From the IMG/VR virus record IMGVR_UViG_3300017706_000182, positions 1 to 42,316 of that record: DNA of 42,316 bases. One strand, given 5' to 3'. The notes beneath the pieces are model-generated. The model saw nothing but the letters and a program-made list of their open reading frames with translations. It made no database searches and was not told the origin of the DNA. This stretch comes from a virus. Positions 33,673 to 39,843 of this stretch are shown piece after piece; position 1 is the stretch's first letter, and each line of letters begins with the position of its first letter. The translations under genes and the position numbers were made by a program.

Positions 33673-33813
33673 TTAGTCCAAATCTTTAATCAAAGCTTCC
33701 TCTCGTCTTGCTTCGATGTCTTCCTCAGTAAATTCTTCTTCGGGATTAAAGTCGTCATCATCCTCATAGTCAAGGAAAGAAGTTAAATAGGAGTCGTAGT
33801 TACAGTTTCTCAT
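33673..33813 (-). CDS. Short acidic early protein (46 residues)
   Basis: ATG at 33811-33813, TAA at 33673-33675. The protein starts MRNCNYDSYLTSFLDYEDDD and stays acidic (EEEFTEEDIEARREEAL). It overlaps the end of the upstream gene by 14 bp. Small acidic early proteins of T7-like phages often inhibit host enzymes, which is a possibility here but not shown. Confidence 0.6.
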   Translation of the reverse strand: MRNCNYDSYLTSFLDYEDDDDFNPEEEFTEEDIEARREEALIKDLD

Positions 33814-33985
33814 TTTTTACGGACACGTAATCATTGTTTAACTTATCCAAGAGCTTCTGCAACTCTAGATAGAGAGGGAAAAATCGGTTATCAGGATCGA
33901 GACACTCGCCCCCCATTTCGTTTTGATGAATGTAAAACATAAGTTCCTCGATCATATCGCTTGGTTGTAAAACTTTAACAGTCAT
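33800..33985 (-). CDS. Hypothetical early protein
   Basis: The protein has 61 residues, starting MTVKVLQPSDMIEELMFYIH and mainly helical. It overlaps the preceding 25-codon membrane peptide by 11 bp and the following acidic gene by 14 bp, so the frame is held in a chain of coupled small genes. No known family is recognised. Confidence 0.65.
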   Translation of the reverse strand: MTVKVLQPSDMIEELMFYIHQNEMGGECLDPDNRFFPLYLELQKLLDKLNNDYVSVKNEKL

Positions 33986-34052
33986 CTGAATATAAAATAC
34001 TGATTAATATTATTGCCAGCATAACCAGCGAGAGAAAACTTATCATAGTCAT
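33975..34052 (-). CDS. Small membrane peptide (25 residues)
   Basis: ATG at 34050-34052, TAA at 33975-33977. The peptide MTMISFLSLVMLAIILISIL ends in YSDDC, so it is a single hydrophobic helix. Its ATG overlaps the stop of the zinc-ribbon gene (ATGA) and its end overlaps the next start, which supports translation. Too short for homology, but placement among coupled early genes suggests a real membrane micropeptide. Confidence 0.55.
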   Translation of the reverse strand: MTMISFLSLVMLAIILISILYSDDC

Positions 34053-34264
34053 GATTCTTCATCTTTCTTGTTTAGGTTGTTGTCGTTTTGAGTTTGTTTA
34101 ATCTTTATGAGGGCTTGTGGACTATAATATCCACCGTCAAAGCTGACATGTGGAGTTAAAGCCTGAAGGCACGTAAGGCAGTAATCGCCTTCTCTATCGT
34201 GCCCCCGTAGCTCTAAGCCACAGGTGATGCAAATCTTAGGCTTATTTTCTCTATCACTTGTCAT
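34049..34264 (-). CDS. Small zinc-ribbon early protein
   Basis: The protein has 71 residues. Two CxxC pairs are visible: ICITCG (C12, C15) and YCLTC (C29, C32), spaced as in a zinc ribbon. The C-terminal half is polar and helix-prone (PQALIKIKQTQNDNNLNKKD). Small zinc ribbons may bind nucleic acid or the host transcription machinery. It overlaps the preceding gene by 11 bp. Confidence 0.75.
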   Translation of the reverse strand: MTSDRENKPKICITCGLELRGHDREGDYCLTCLQALTPHVSFDGGYYSPQALIKIKQTQNDNNLNKKDEES

Positions 34265-34442
34265 ATATTTCTTGATAAGCCTCTAGAGCTTTCCCTAGAT
34301 AAAGATTCGTTTCATGTAAGCATACTTCAGCTTGCCATCCGTTTTTCCTATCGTCTTTGACTTGTTGCAAGTGTCTTAGAAGGTTAAAAAGGTTAGTTTC
34401 TAAAGCCTGTATGTGCTCTTGGTTTTCTTCTGTATCGGTCAT
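34254..34442 (-). CDS. Hypothetical early protein
   Basis: The protein has 62 residues, acidic, with a heptad-like helix (ALETNLFNLLRHLQQVKDD) and a second helix near the end. The start is preceded by AAAGAGGGGAACTAAACTTATG-type sequence, a strong Shine-Dalgarno sequence within the first copy of a 27-bp direct repeat. Family unknown. Confidence 0.65.
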   Translation of the reverse strand: MTDTEENQEHIQALETNLFNLLRHLQQVKDDRKNGWQAEVCLHETNLYLGKALEAYQEIYDK

Positions 34443-34466
34443 AAGTTTAGTTCCCCTCTTTCATGC
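34440..34466. repeat. 27-bp direct repeat, copy A (gene boundary/RBS)
   Basis: Twenty-seven bases with a single mismatch to 34659-34685. It covers the stop of one small gene and the ribosome-binding site and ATG of the next. The two copies enclose exactly the gene at 34461-34661. Confidence 0.85.
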
Positions 34467-34661
34467 GTTGTGAGATTTAATGTAATCATCAATACATTCG
34501 TAAGTTGATTTGCTAGTATTATTATACTTAGATTGCATGAATATCTTTAGATGAGCGCTTGCATTACTCCATCTTTCATCGCAAGTTTCATCATTAAAGA
34601 ATCCAGTGCATTCCATTAAGTGTAAAACTAAGTAAGTTGTATAGCCTTGTTCTTCTTTCAT
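34461..34661 (-). CDS. Hypothetical early protein bounded by direct repeats
   Basis: The protein has 66 residues, with YTTYLVLHLMECTGFFNDET, DERWSNASAHLKIFMQ and a final IDDYIKSHNA. Its start lies in the second copy and its end in the first copy of a 27-bp repeat (34659-34685 and 34440-34466), so the gene looks like a small inserted unit. Family unknown. Confidence 0.65.
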   Translation of the reverse strand: MKEEQGYTTYLVLHLMECTGFFNDETCDERWSNASAHLKIFMQSKYNNTSKSTYECIDDYIKSHNA

Positions 34662-34685
34662 AAGTTTAGTTCCCTTCTTTCATGC
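34659..34685. repeat. 27-bp direct repeat, copy B (gene boundary/RBS)
   Basis: Partner of 34440-34466, 219 bp away. It contains the end of the 57-residue membrane protein gene (MKEGN) and the AAAGAAGGGA ribosome-binding site of the next gene. Confidence 0.85.
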
Positions 34686-34839
34686 AAAGGATTAATAAGA
34701 CAACCCATCCACCCAGTGCGATAAAAGGGCTTAGAAGAATGACAAGTGCCATTTGCTTCTTAGATGTGGATTGAAAAGGTTGCGGTTCGCTTTGAGCTTG
34801 TGCAAACTTTAAGAGTTTAGGGTCGATTGAGTTTTTCAT
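34666..34839 (-). CDS. Small membrane protein with LLKFAQAQSEPQ N terminus
   Basis: ATG at 34837-34839, TAA at 34666-34668, 57 residues. Starts MKNSIDPKLLKFAQAQSEPQ, then a hydrophobic helix (MALVILLSPFIALGGWVVLL) and a short end MKEGN. The first 20 residues closely match the N terminus of the protein at 35168-35395, and the DNA behind this is a 28-bp exact repeat. The two different bodies attached to one N terminus suggest domain shuffling. Confidence 0.7.
   Translation of the reverse strand: MKNSIDPKLLKFAQAQSEPQPFQSTSKKQMALVILLSPFIALGGWVVLLILCMKEGN
34784..34811. repeat. 28-bp direct repeat, copy A (N-terminal coding block)
   Basis: Twenty-eight bases identical to 35340-35367. Both encode KFAQAQSEP near the start of a small early gene. 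Confidence 0.88.
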
Positions 34840-34883
34840 AATGTTCGTTTTCTGTTTTGGTGTTGGTGTTATTTTTGCGAGGC

Positions 34884-35171
34884 TTAAAATTCATCCTTGT
34901 AATCCCCTAATGCTTCCCAGTCTGCTTTGCTAGTTCCAGTTTTGTTTTCCGTTTCTGCGATGCTCCATATCTCCCCTACAAAGAAGGATGTATTATGAAT
35001 GTGTTCACCAATTCGCTGAAAATCCTCTGATACATCTGCACTGGTAGCCCATAATGATTTATCATCATCATCTAGGTTATGCCTTTCCTCAATGTTAAGA
35101 ATAATGTCAGTAAATCTATTATATAAAGACTCAAGTGCCTTAACATCTGATTTTCGAAAGAATTTTTTCAT
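34884..35171 (-). CDS. Hypothetical early protein
   Basis: The protein has 95 residues, beginning MKKFFRKSDVKALESLYNRF, then acidic (ERHNLDDDDKSLW) and helical (EDFQRIGEHIHNTS), and ending YKDEF. The start overlaps the stop of the upstream gene by 4 bp. It lies between the 28-bp repeats, so it may be part of an inserted block. Family unknown. Confidence 0.68.
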   Translation of the reverse strand: MKKFFRKSDVKALESLYNRFTDIILNIEERHNLDDDDKSLWATSADVSEDFQRIGEHIHNTSFFVGEIWSIAETENKTGTSKADWEALGDYKDEF

Positions 35172-35395
35172 ACCTTGAAATGCCCCCTTAGTTCTACTAT
35201 CTGATCTTTAATTTCTTGAACGGTTAGTGGTGATTGAATTCCGCTTTGCTTAATAACCTGTAAAGCGATTTTAAGAGTTATGATCGAATTTTCTGCGACA
35301 TCCTTGTTGGTTAATTTTTCTTGGCTCATTTTTGTTTGTGGTTCGCTTTGAGCTTGTGCAAACTTTAGTAATACTTGATCGGGTTTAGTTTTCAT
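35168..35395 (-). CDS. Hypothetical early protein with LLKFAQAQSEPQ N terminus
   Basis: The protein has 75 residues, with an N terminus DQVLLKFAQAQSEPQTK matching that of the membrane protein at 34666-34839 and a body AENSIITLKIALQVIKQSGI, then LTVQEIKDQIVELRG. The shared part comes from a 28-bp DNA repeat. The conserved start may be a signal for a common partner or a remnant of duplication. Family unknown. Confidence 0.65.
   Translation of the reverse strand: MKTKPDQVLLKFAQAQSEPQTKMSQEKLTNKDVAENSIITLKIALQVIKQSGIQSPLTVQEIKDQIVELRGHFKV
35340..35367. repeat. 28-bp direct repeat, copy B (N-terminal coding block)
   Basis: Exact partner of 34784-34811, about 556 bp apart, inside the start of the 75-residue gene. 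Confidence 0.88.
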
Positions 35396-35416
35396 AATTG
35401 TATATATTAGTGTGTT

Positions 35417-36289
35417 TTAGTTTTCTATTAATTCTATTACTTGCTTAAGCTTGTCAATGGTAAGAATGAAACCTTTATCTACTCCATTCTGTAAATCTTC
35501 GGTCAACTTAGCTTTAAGGATTCCATACTTTCCACTCCTATCTAAAAAACGCAAGTCTGTCGTGTCCATATCGTAAGTATCGGATAGAGATAAAGCTTGA
35601 TCTACGTCAGTAGAAACAACAGGGAAAGCAATAGATTGACCGCGTTTTAATGCTTGCTTGTAATGTTTTATTCTAGATTTTGCATTGTTAGCGTATGAAA
35701 AAGTCAAATGATAATTAGGCAATTCAATGCGATTCGGATCTTTGGTATAATCGTAAAATTGAACGTCAGGAAAGCTATTGTATACATTTGAGAAGTCTAG
35801 ATCACTTGTGCCATTCAATCGCACTGCGAACTTATTGCCATTCTTATGTGCACGCTTTTTTGCAAGCTTTATTTCAGCAGTCAAAACGCTTTCCGCTAAG
35901 TCAGGTCTATAAATGGCAATCCAAGACTTAACAATCCTTGCAATATTGATCTTATCTTTCCCGCTCCTCTTTTCTATAAGCCTATGGCCACTTTCCACTA
36001 AACAAGCCAAACGGCAACCTGTAGAAGCATAAGTGCACAAGTCTTTGCCTGCGTTTTTACTGGCTGATAGATAAAGTACTAAGGTGTCAAAGTTATCCTT
36101 TTTACCTTTTTCTATTTTTTGTGAACTGTTAACGCTCGCATAATAACTTATCTCAAAGTCTTTAAGGAATTTACCTCTAGACTTGAAAGAGTAATTGGCA
36201 AGCGTTTGTTCTACTTGTAAGAGGATACCAAAACGTTTGACGGGTAAAGGCTCTTTTAAATAGTTTTTTGCAAGTTCTTTAATATTCAT
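35417..36289 (-). CDS. GP88-family protein (first gene of early region)
   Basis: The protein has 290 residues. It has the GP88 family pattern: LYLSASKNAGKDLCTYASTG with C85, C92 and C96 (GCRLACLVESG), INIARIVKSWIA, FAVRLNGTSDLDF, FPDVQFYDYTKDPNRI, LPNYHLTFSY, and SIAFPVV. The family is common in phages of marine and soil bacteria, and its function is unknown. The three close cysteines and conserved Asn/Asp suggest a metal site. It starts the early gene block after a 642-bp non-coding stretch, so it is probably among the first genes expressed. No Shine-Dalgarno sequence is obvious before the ATG at 36289. Confidence 0.8.
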   Translation of the reverse strand: MNIKELAKNYLKEPLPVKRFGILLQVEQTLANYSFKSRGKFLKDFEISYYASVNSSQKIEKGKKDNFDTLVLYLSASKNAGKDLCTYASTGCRLACLVESGHRLIEKRSGKDKINIARIVKSWIAIYRPDLAESVLTAEIKLAKKRAHKNGNKFAVRLNGTSDLDFSNVYNSFPDVQFYDYTKDPNRIELPNYHLTFSYANNAKSRIKHYKQALKRGQSIAFPVVSTDVDQALSLSDTYDMDTTDLRFLDRSGKYGILKAKLTEDLQNGVDKGFILTIDKLKQVIELIEN

Positions 36290-36483
36290 AGGTAAGTAAT
36301 AATATAGTTGAGTTAGTAATAATGTGATGTCTATCTTTAAGCCATAACTTTAACAGCTTGTAAATAAAAACTTTTTAATTGTGTTGTAAGTAGCTGATTA
36401 ACAACTAATAGAAATATTAAAAAAAGTTTTAGATAATTGTAAGTAAAACTATTTAAAGCGAAAACAAGGTGCTATTTGATAGA

Positions 36484-36523
36484 TGATCGTTTGTGATCGT
36501 TTGTGATCGTTTGTGATCGTTTT
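36484..36523. repeat. 10-bp tandem repeat array (TTGTGATCGT)
   Basis: Three exact copies of TTGTGATCGT at 36491-36520, with partial copies on both sides (TGATCGT before and TTT after). A period of 10 bp, close to one helix turn, would place sites on one face of DNA. Confidence 0.85.
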
Positions 36524-36557
36524 GGAGACGGCAGAAAGCGTAAAAAATACAAGTAAA

Positions 36558-36590
36558 TGATGTCATGACGTCAAGATGTCAATACGTCAA
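36558..36590. repeat. 8-bp repeat array (GATGTCAA/GACGTCAA)
   Basis: Four adjacent 8-bp units: GATGTCAT, GACGTCAA, GATGTCAA, TACGTCAA. The junction of the first two makes a perfect TGACGTCA palindrome at 36566-36573. It could be a protein-binding array. Confidence 0.75.
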
Positions 36591-36607
36591 ACGACGCAAT
36601 TAACTGG

Positions 36608-36623
36608 GTCGATCTGTCGATCT
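36608..36623. repeat. 8-bp direct tandem repeat (GTCGATCT x2)
   Basis: GTCGATCT occurs twice in a row at 36608-36623. It is the third short tandem array in the control region. Confidence 0.7.
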
Positions 36624-36809
36624 GCGAACTATGTTAATGCAACTTACTTGCAATAAGCGAAACATTACTAAGCATCTGCTTTACTCGTGTAAAACGCTAA
36701 ACAACTAGACATAATACATATTTGACGAACCGCTTTCTAGTACATAGCTTATAAATCAGTGCTAAAATGTAACATATCTACCAAGTTGTCATAAATCGCA
36801 TACAAAAGT

Positions 36810-36851
36810 ATCCCCCGCCCTGCAGAAAAACTTAGGGTACCCGTGGGGGAT
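36810..36851. other. Strong bulged hairpin
   Basis: ATCCCCC at 36810-36816 is the exact reverse complement of GGGGGAT at 36845-36851. An inner CCCT pairs with AGGG, and a GGGTACCC palindrome lies in the right arm. On the plus strand TTTT follows, so it may end transcription in that direction; on the minus strand the flank is ACTTTTG. It could be a terminator or a DNA structural element near genome ends. Confidence 0.65.
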
Positions 36852-36931
36852 TTTAAAGCTCGCGTATATAGCGTAAGCCCTTCAGATTTTTTCGACTAAT
36901 CTTAAACGTAACTTTAGATTTGCTACAGCTT

Positions 36932-37138
36932 TTAGAAGTTAGGACTGATTAAATCGTCGTCAGAATCGTCCAGGTCTTCAGGAGTAAATAGTATATCACC
37001 GTCAGTCAAAACGGTCAGTTTAGCGAACTCCAACGAGCCTACTATTGTCTGATCGTTAAGGTCGAACTCCTGCTGGTATCTTCTGATCAGGTTATCTAAG
37101 TCGAACATAAAAGAGTCTGTTTGGTCGTTGTTATTCAT
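36932..37138 (-). CDS. Small acidic protein between terL and early region
   Basis: The protein has 68 residues, beginning MNNNDQTDSFMFDLDNLIRR, then YQQEFDLNDQTIVGSLEFAK and an acidic end (TPEDLDDSDDDLI). It reads as a small, helical, acidic phage protein of a type seen in several marine podoviruses. It is isolated between two non-coding stretches, with no clear Shine-Dalgarno sequence before the ATG. The family is not named; a very early function is plausible. Confidence 0.6.
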   Translation of the reverse strand: MNNNDQTDSFMFDLDNLIRRYQQEFDLNDQTIVGSLEFAKLTVLTDGDILFTPEDLDDSDDDLISPNF

Positions 37139-37619
37139 ACTTGCTTACTACTCTACCTAAAGATGTTTAACAAGTAAAGACTCTTGCTTTAAATCAGGTG
37201 TGACAAAATGTCCCATGTTATAACTCACTAACAAATAGCTACTTAGGACTTTAGGCTTTACAACAAACCTGTAATGGTTCATAAATGCTATAATGCCTCT
37301 AACGGCTAGTTAGACTTCGCTTTAGACGAATAACATACATAATAATATTAACAGTAGTAAGTAGTAGACGCTTTAAACTACTCCTACTTAAAAGTTGTTG
37401 TAGCTTTCTCATACATTCGTTCTTTCGAAAACTAAAGTTATAACGTTCTTTAAACAAAGCTTTTAAAAAGGGGAGATGTGTTTACACATATAAACCAGTA
37501 GGAGGAGTAGCAGTTTTAGCGTCAGCTATATAGATAACTTATAACTGTATCTACACTAAGTAAGAAAACACCTTACAATACAGAAGAGTAGTAACAGTAG
37601 AGTAAGCAGAGTTGTTATA
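37139..37619. other. 481-bp non-coding region after terL, probable genome-end region
   Basis: No credible gene. It is AT-rich with many TATAA-like tracts, a GTTATAAC palindrome near 37217 and 37437, a hairpin ATGTGT/ACACAT near 37486 and a short stem GTAAG/CTTAC near 37561-37576 just downstream of terL. In T7-like phages the direct terminal repeat lies between terL and the early genes. This region plus 36290-36931 is therefore the best candidate for the true physical ends. Confidence 0.55.
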
Positions 37620-39308
37620 TTAACTCCAAAGTAAAGCTCTATCAGCTTTGTTAGATTTCTTATAGAAGGAGTCAGTAAACTTTGTTAACTCTTGTTGTAA
37701 CAGTTCTTGTTTTCTATCAACCATACTTTGGTCTACATCAGCAGCCATTTGCTGCACCCAATAACCAACAGCGATTGATAGAGCATCAAGACGGTCATCA
37801 TGAGCCAAGCTACCTCTATCTCTTGTTATCCTGGTTAACTGATAGAACAGCATATATTTAGTCTGTTGTTCTATAGGGTAGCTAAGAGCACTCTTATAGT
37901 CATCAGTAACACAAGAAGGATCAAAGATAAGTCTATGACTATTTAACACAGGTTCTAAGGTGTCTACGATTCTAAGCTCCTTCTGTTTGTTATGTCTTAC
38001 TTCTTCTATGGTTACAGGGTAAGAGGTACGAAACAGAGGTTTAATCAGTTCCATAAACATACCGTCACCAAAGTTAGACTCTATAACTACTTTGTTAACT
38101 TTGTTATCCTTAGCGATAGCGACCAGTCGTTTAAGAGTTACTTCATCGTACCCACCTTTAATACCACCGACACTGGGGACGAACAGTTGACCGTTAAGCA
38201 TCTTGACAACAGCGTACCCTGTTTCATCCTTACCTCGTCCTGACGGGTCAATAGATAGAACAGAACCACTATAAGGTATGTTATCCCCGATAGTCTTAAA
38301 GGGTCGTTTAAAGCGGTCACCACTCAAACCTACATTAGGCAGTGTCTTATCAGCTAGATCGTTATCAGAGGACCACAGCACCTTCTCAGGAGCCGTATCA
38401 ACATCTACATCTAATATGATAAGGTCGTTGATCTTCAAAGGGTATCTATCAGCATCAGAGAGCTTAGGATTAAGCATGAACTGTAGAGCGTACCCAGTAC
38501 GACCGTACGACATCTTACGTTCCTCAAGGTCCATGTTAGTGAAGCGAGTAGGTTCTGTAGTCGTACCCACAGTGTCTTCATCTATGTTATTACTCAGGAG
38601 AGGTGCTAGATCCCCTCCGTAGTTCGTATCGACTTCTATCTCATTAGGATACTCAGAAGGCCATATACGTGCGTTGTAGCCTCTGTCTCGTAGTTTGTTG
38701 TATATAGAGTCTTCACATTGAGGAGTACCGAGAAAGAGTATCCTTGAGGTGTCTAAGGGTTTAAGGATAGCTTCGAACTCTTTTACTTGTTCATCCAGCT
38801 TATCCCGCATACCTTGAGTAGCAGAGTTGTTAGGTACTTCTACGTCGTCAGCAACGATGATGTCAGCACGACTACCTGTTAACTGTGAGGAGATACCTAG
38901 AGATTTAACAGAGGGAGCGTGAGAAGCAGGACTAGGTCCGACGTCAAAAGCTATCTTACTGAATCGTTGGTTCTCTGTAGGTTTAAGGTGATGAAGTATA
39001 GGTATCTCCTGGATGATCCGTAGAGTGAAAGTAGAGAAGTCATCAGCACGATTCTTACTGGCAGATACAACAAGTATGTTCTTACTAGGGTTGAGTAGGA
39101 GTTGATGTACTACATATGCACTACAAACCCAGGACTTACCTACTCCACGAAACGCCATGATTAACGACCGCTTAGGACCGTGCTGCATATAGTCAGCTAT
39201 GTCGTATTGTAATTCAGTAGGATCAGGAAGGTTAAGATGTTTCCATACGATGTACAGGAAGTTACGGAAGTCTTTAAGACTCTCAGGTATCTCTTGGTGT
39301 TTCTTCAT
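37620..39308 (-). CDS. terL: Terminase large subunit (gp19-like)
   Basis: The protein has 562 residues (T7 gp19 586). The ATPase has Walker A MAFRGVGKSW (K58) and Walker B IIVADD (acids 154-155). The nuclease domain has SIDPSGRGKDE (D354), VVIESNFGDGMF and AHDDRLDALSIAVGYW. It pumps DNA into the procapsid through the portal and cuts the concatemer. The ATG is immediately preceded by a U-run of a terminator-like hairpin with no clear Shine-Dalgarno sequence. Confidence 0.96.
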   Translation of the reverse strand: MKKHQEIPESLKDFRNFLYIVWKHLNLPDPTELQYDIADYMQHGPKRSLIMAFRGVGKSWVCSAYVVHQLLLNPSKNILVVSASKNRADDFSTFTLRIIQEIPILHHLKPTENQRFSKIAFDVGPSPASHAPSVKSLGISSQLTGSRADIIVADDVEVPNNSATQGMRDKLDEQVKEFEAILKPLDTSRILFLGTPQCEDSIYNKLRDRGYNARIWPSEYPNEIEVDTNYGGDLAPLLSNNIDEDTVGTTTEPTRFTNMDLEERKMSYGRTGYALQFMLNPKLSDADRYPLKINDLIILDVDVDTAPEKVLWSSDNDLADKTLPNVGLSGDRFKRPFKTIGDNIPYSGSVLSIDPSGRGKDETGYAVVKMLNGQLFVPSVGGIKGGYDEVTLKRLVAIAKDNKVNKVVIESNFGDGMFMELIKPLFRTSYPVTIEEVRHNKQKELRIVDTLEPVLNSHRLIFDPSCVTDDYKSALSYPIEQQTKYMLFYQLTRITRDRGSLAHDDRLDALSIAVGYWVQQMAADVDQSMVDRKQELLQQELTKFTDSFYKKSNKADRALLWS

Positions 39309-39321
39309 GTTGTAAAATAAA

Positions 39322-39354
39322 AGAGCCGTCCCCGACTAATGCAGTGACGACTCT
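39322..39354 (-). terminator. Terminator-like hairpin upstream of terL
   Basis: On the minus strand AGAGTCGTC (39354-39346) pairs with GACGGCTCT (39330-39322), with one G-U pair, around a 15-nt loop. TTTTATTTTA follows at 39321-39312. This ends 4-6 nt before the terL ATG. It may attenuate transcription into terL or act as a processing or translation-control hairpin. Confidence 0.7.
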
Positions 39355-39380
39355 AAGGGTGTGTAGGGGAGAGCAAGTTA

Positions 39381-39629
39381 TTAAAGCTGTTTCTCTATAG
39401 GTGTTTCTTGTTCTTCGTTAAAAGGTAACGTATTGAAGTCAGTACCTAGTTGATCCAAAGCAGTACCGCTACGGTTGTCAACAGTTACATTGTTATCCTT
39501 TAAGTACTGTCTAATCATATTCATCAACGAAGGATTATACTCCTCCATAGACTTCATAAAATCAATAGATGCTGAACATAGTTTTGTTAACCCGTCAGCA
39601 AGTTTAGCTCCTTCTACGTGATCTTTCAT
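39381..39629 (-). CDS. terS: Terminase small subunit (gp18-like)
   Basis: The protein has 82 residues from the ATG at 39627-39629, preferred over a GTG at 39704 that would overlap the upstream gene by 67 bp. T7 gp18 has 89. The pattern NPSLMNMIRQYLKDNNVTVD, then LPFNEEQ near the end, matches the small terminase of marine T7-like phages (the S.(D/M)LN..RQ(F/Y)LKDN block). It should recognise phage DNA and activate TerL. It sits directly upstream of terL. Confidence 0.8.
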   Translation of the reverse strand: MKDHVEGAKLADGLTKLCSASIDFMKSMEEYNPSLMNMIRQYLKDNNVTVDNRSGTALDQLGTDFNTLPFNEEQETPIEKQL

Positions 39630-39637
39630 ATAATTTT

Positions 39638-39829
39638 TTAGTCTCTCAGCAGTTGGTCGTGGTCGCCTCGTCCGTTCATGTTGTTGAGTATACGGGTAAC
39701 CCACGATTGCAGAAGAGCGGAGGAGCTAAGGCCGAGCGTATTGGCGACCTTAGCTACCTCCTTCTTTTGCGAGCTTGCGAGACGAAAAGTTAAAGCGACT
39801 GTATCCTTCTTCTTACTTTTCGAACTCAT
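39638..39829 (-). CDS. Ribbon-helix-helix-like small protein
   Basis: The protein has 63 residues. After a basic start (MSSKSKKKD), TVALTFRLASSQKKEVAKVA and NTLGLSSSALLQSWVTRIL look like the strand-helix-helix of CopG/Arc-type DNA-binding proteins. It lies between the fibre gene and terS. It may bind DNA near the packaging site or control late genes. Identity from pattern only. Confidence 0.6.
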   Translation of the reverse strand: MSSKSKKKDTVALTFRLASSQKKEVAKVANTLGLSSSALLQSWVTRILNNMNGRGDHDQLLRD

Positions 39830-39843
39830 ATAGCAAACTGGTG

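Larger units (their letters stand above)
36290..36931. other. 642-bp non-coding region: repeats, hairpin, probable early control region
   Basis: No credible gene is present on either strand. It is AT-rich and holds, from right to left, a strong hairpin (36810-36851), an 8-bp tandem pair (36608-36623), a four-copy 8-bp TTGACRT array (36558-36590) and a 10-bp array (36484-36523). The TTGAC repeats read on the minus strand as TTGACG/TTGACA, which also resemble -35 hexamers of host promoters, with TGTATT 17 nt further at 36551-36546 as a weak -10. Together this fits an early promoter and control region, possibly an origin, just before the early genes. Confidence 0.6.

Noticed and set aside
36484-36590. 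Possible CRISPR array
   Set aside because: Units are 8-10 bp without spacers and there are no cas genes.
36290-37619. Integration module or attachment site
   Set aside because: No integrase or repressor gene was found anywhere, and the region is better explained as control and genome-end sequence of a lytic phage.
19560-39340. ATTAGTC shared by sequences before capsid, before terL and in the early control region, as a phage promoter core
   Set aside because: A 7-base word is expected several times by chance in 42 kb, and the flanks of the three sites do not match.
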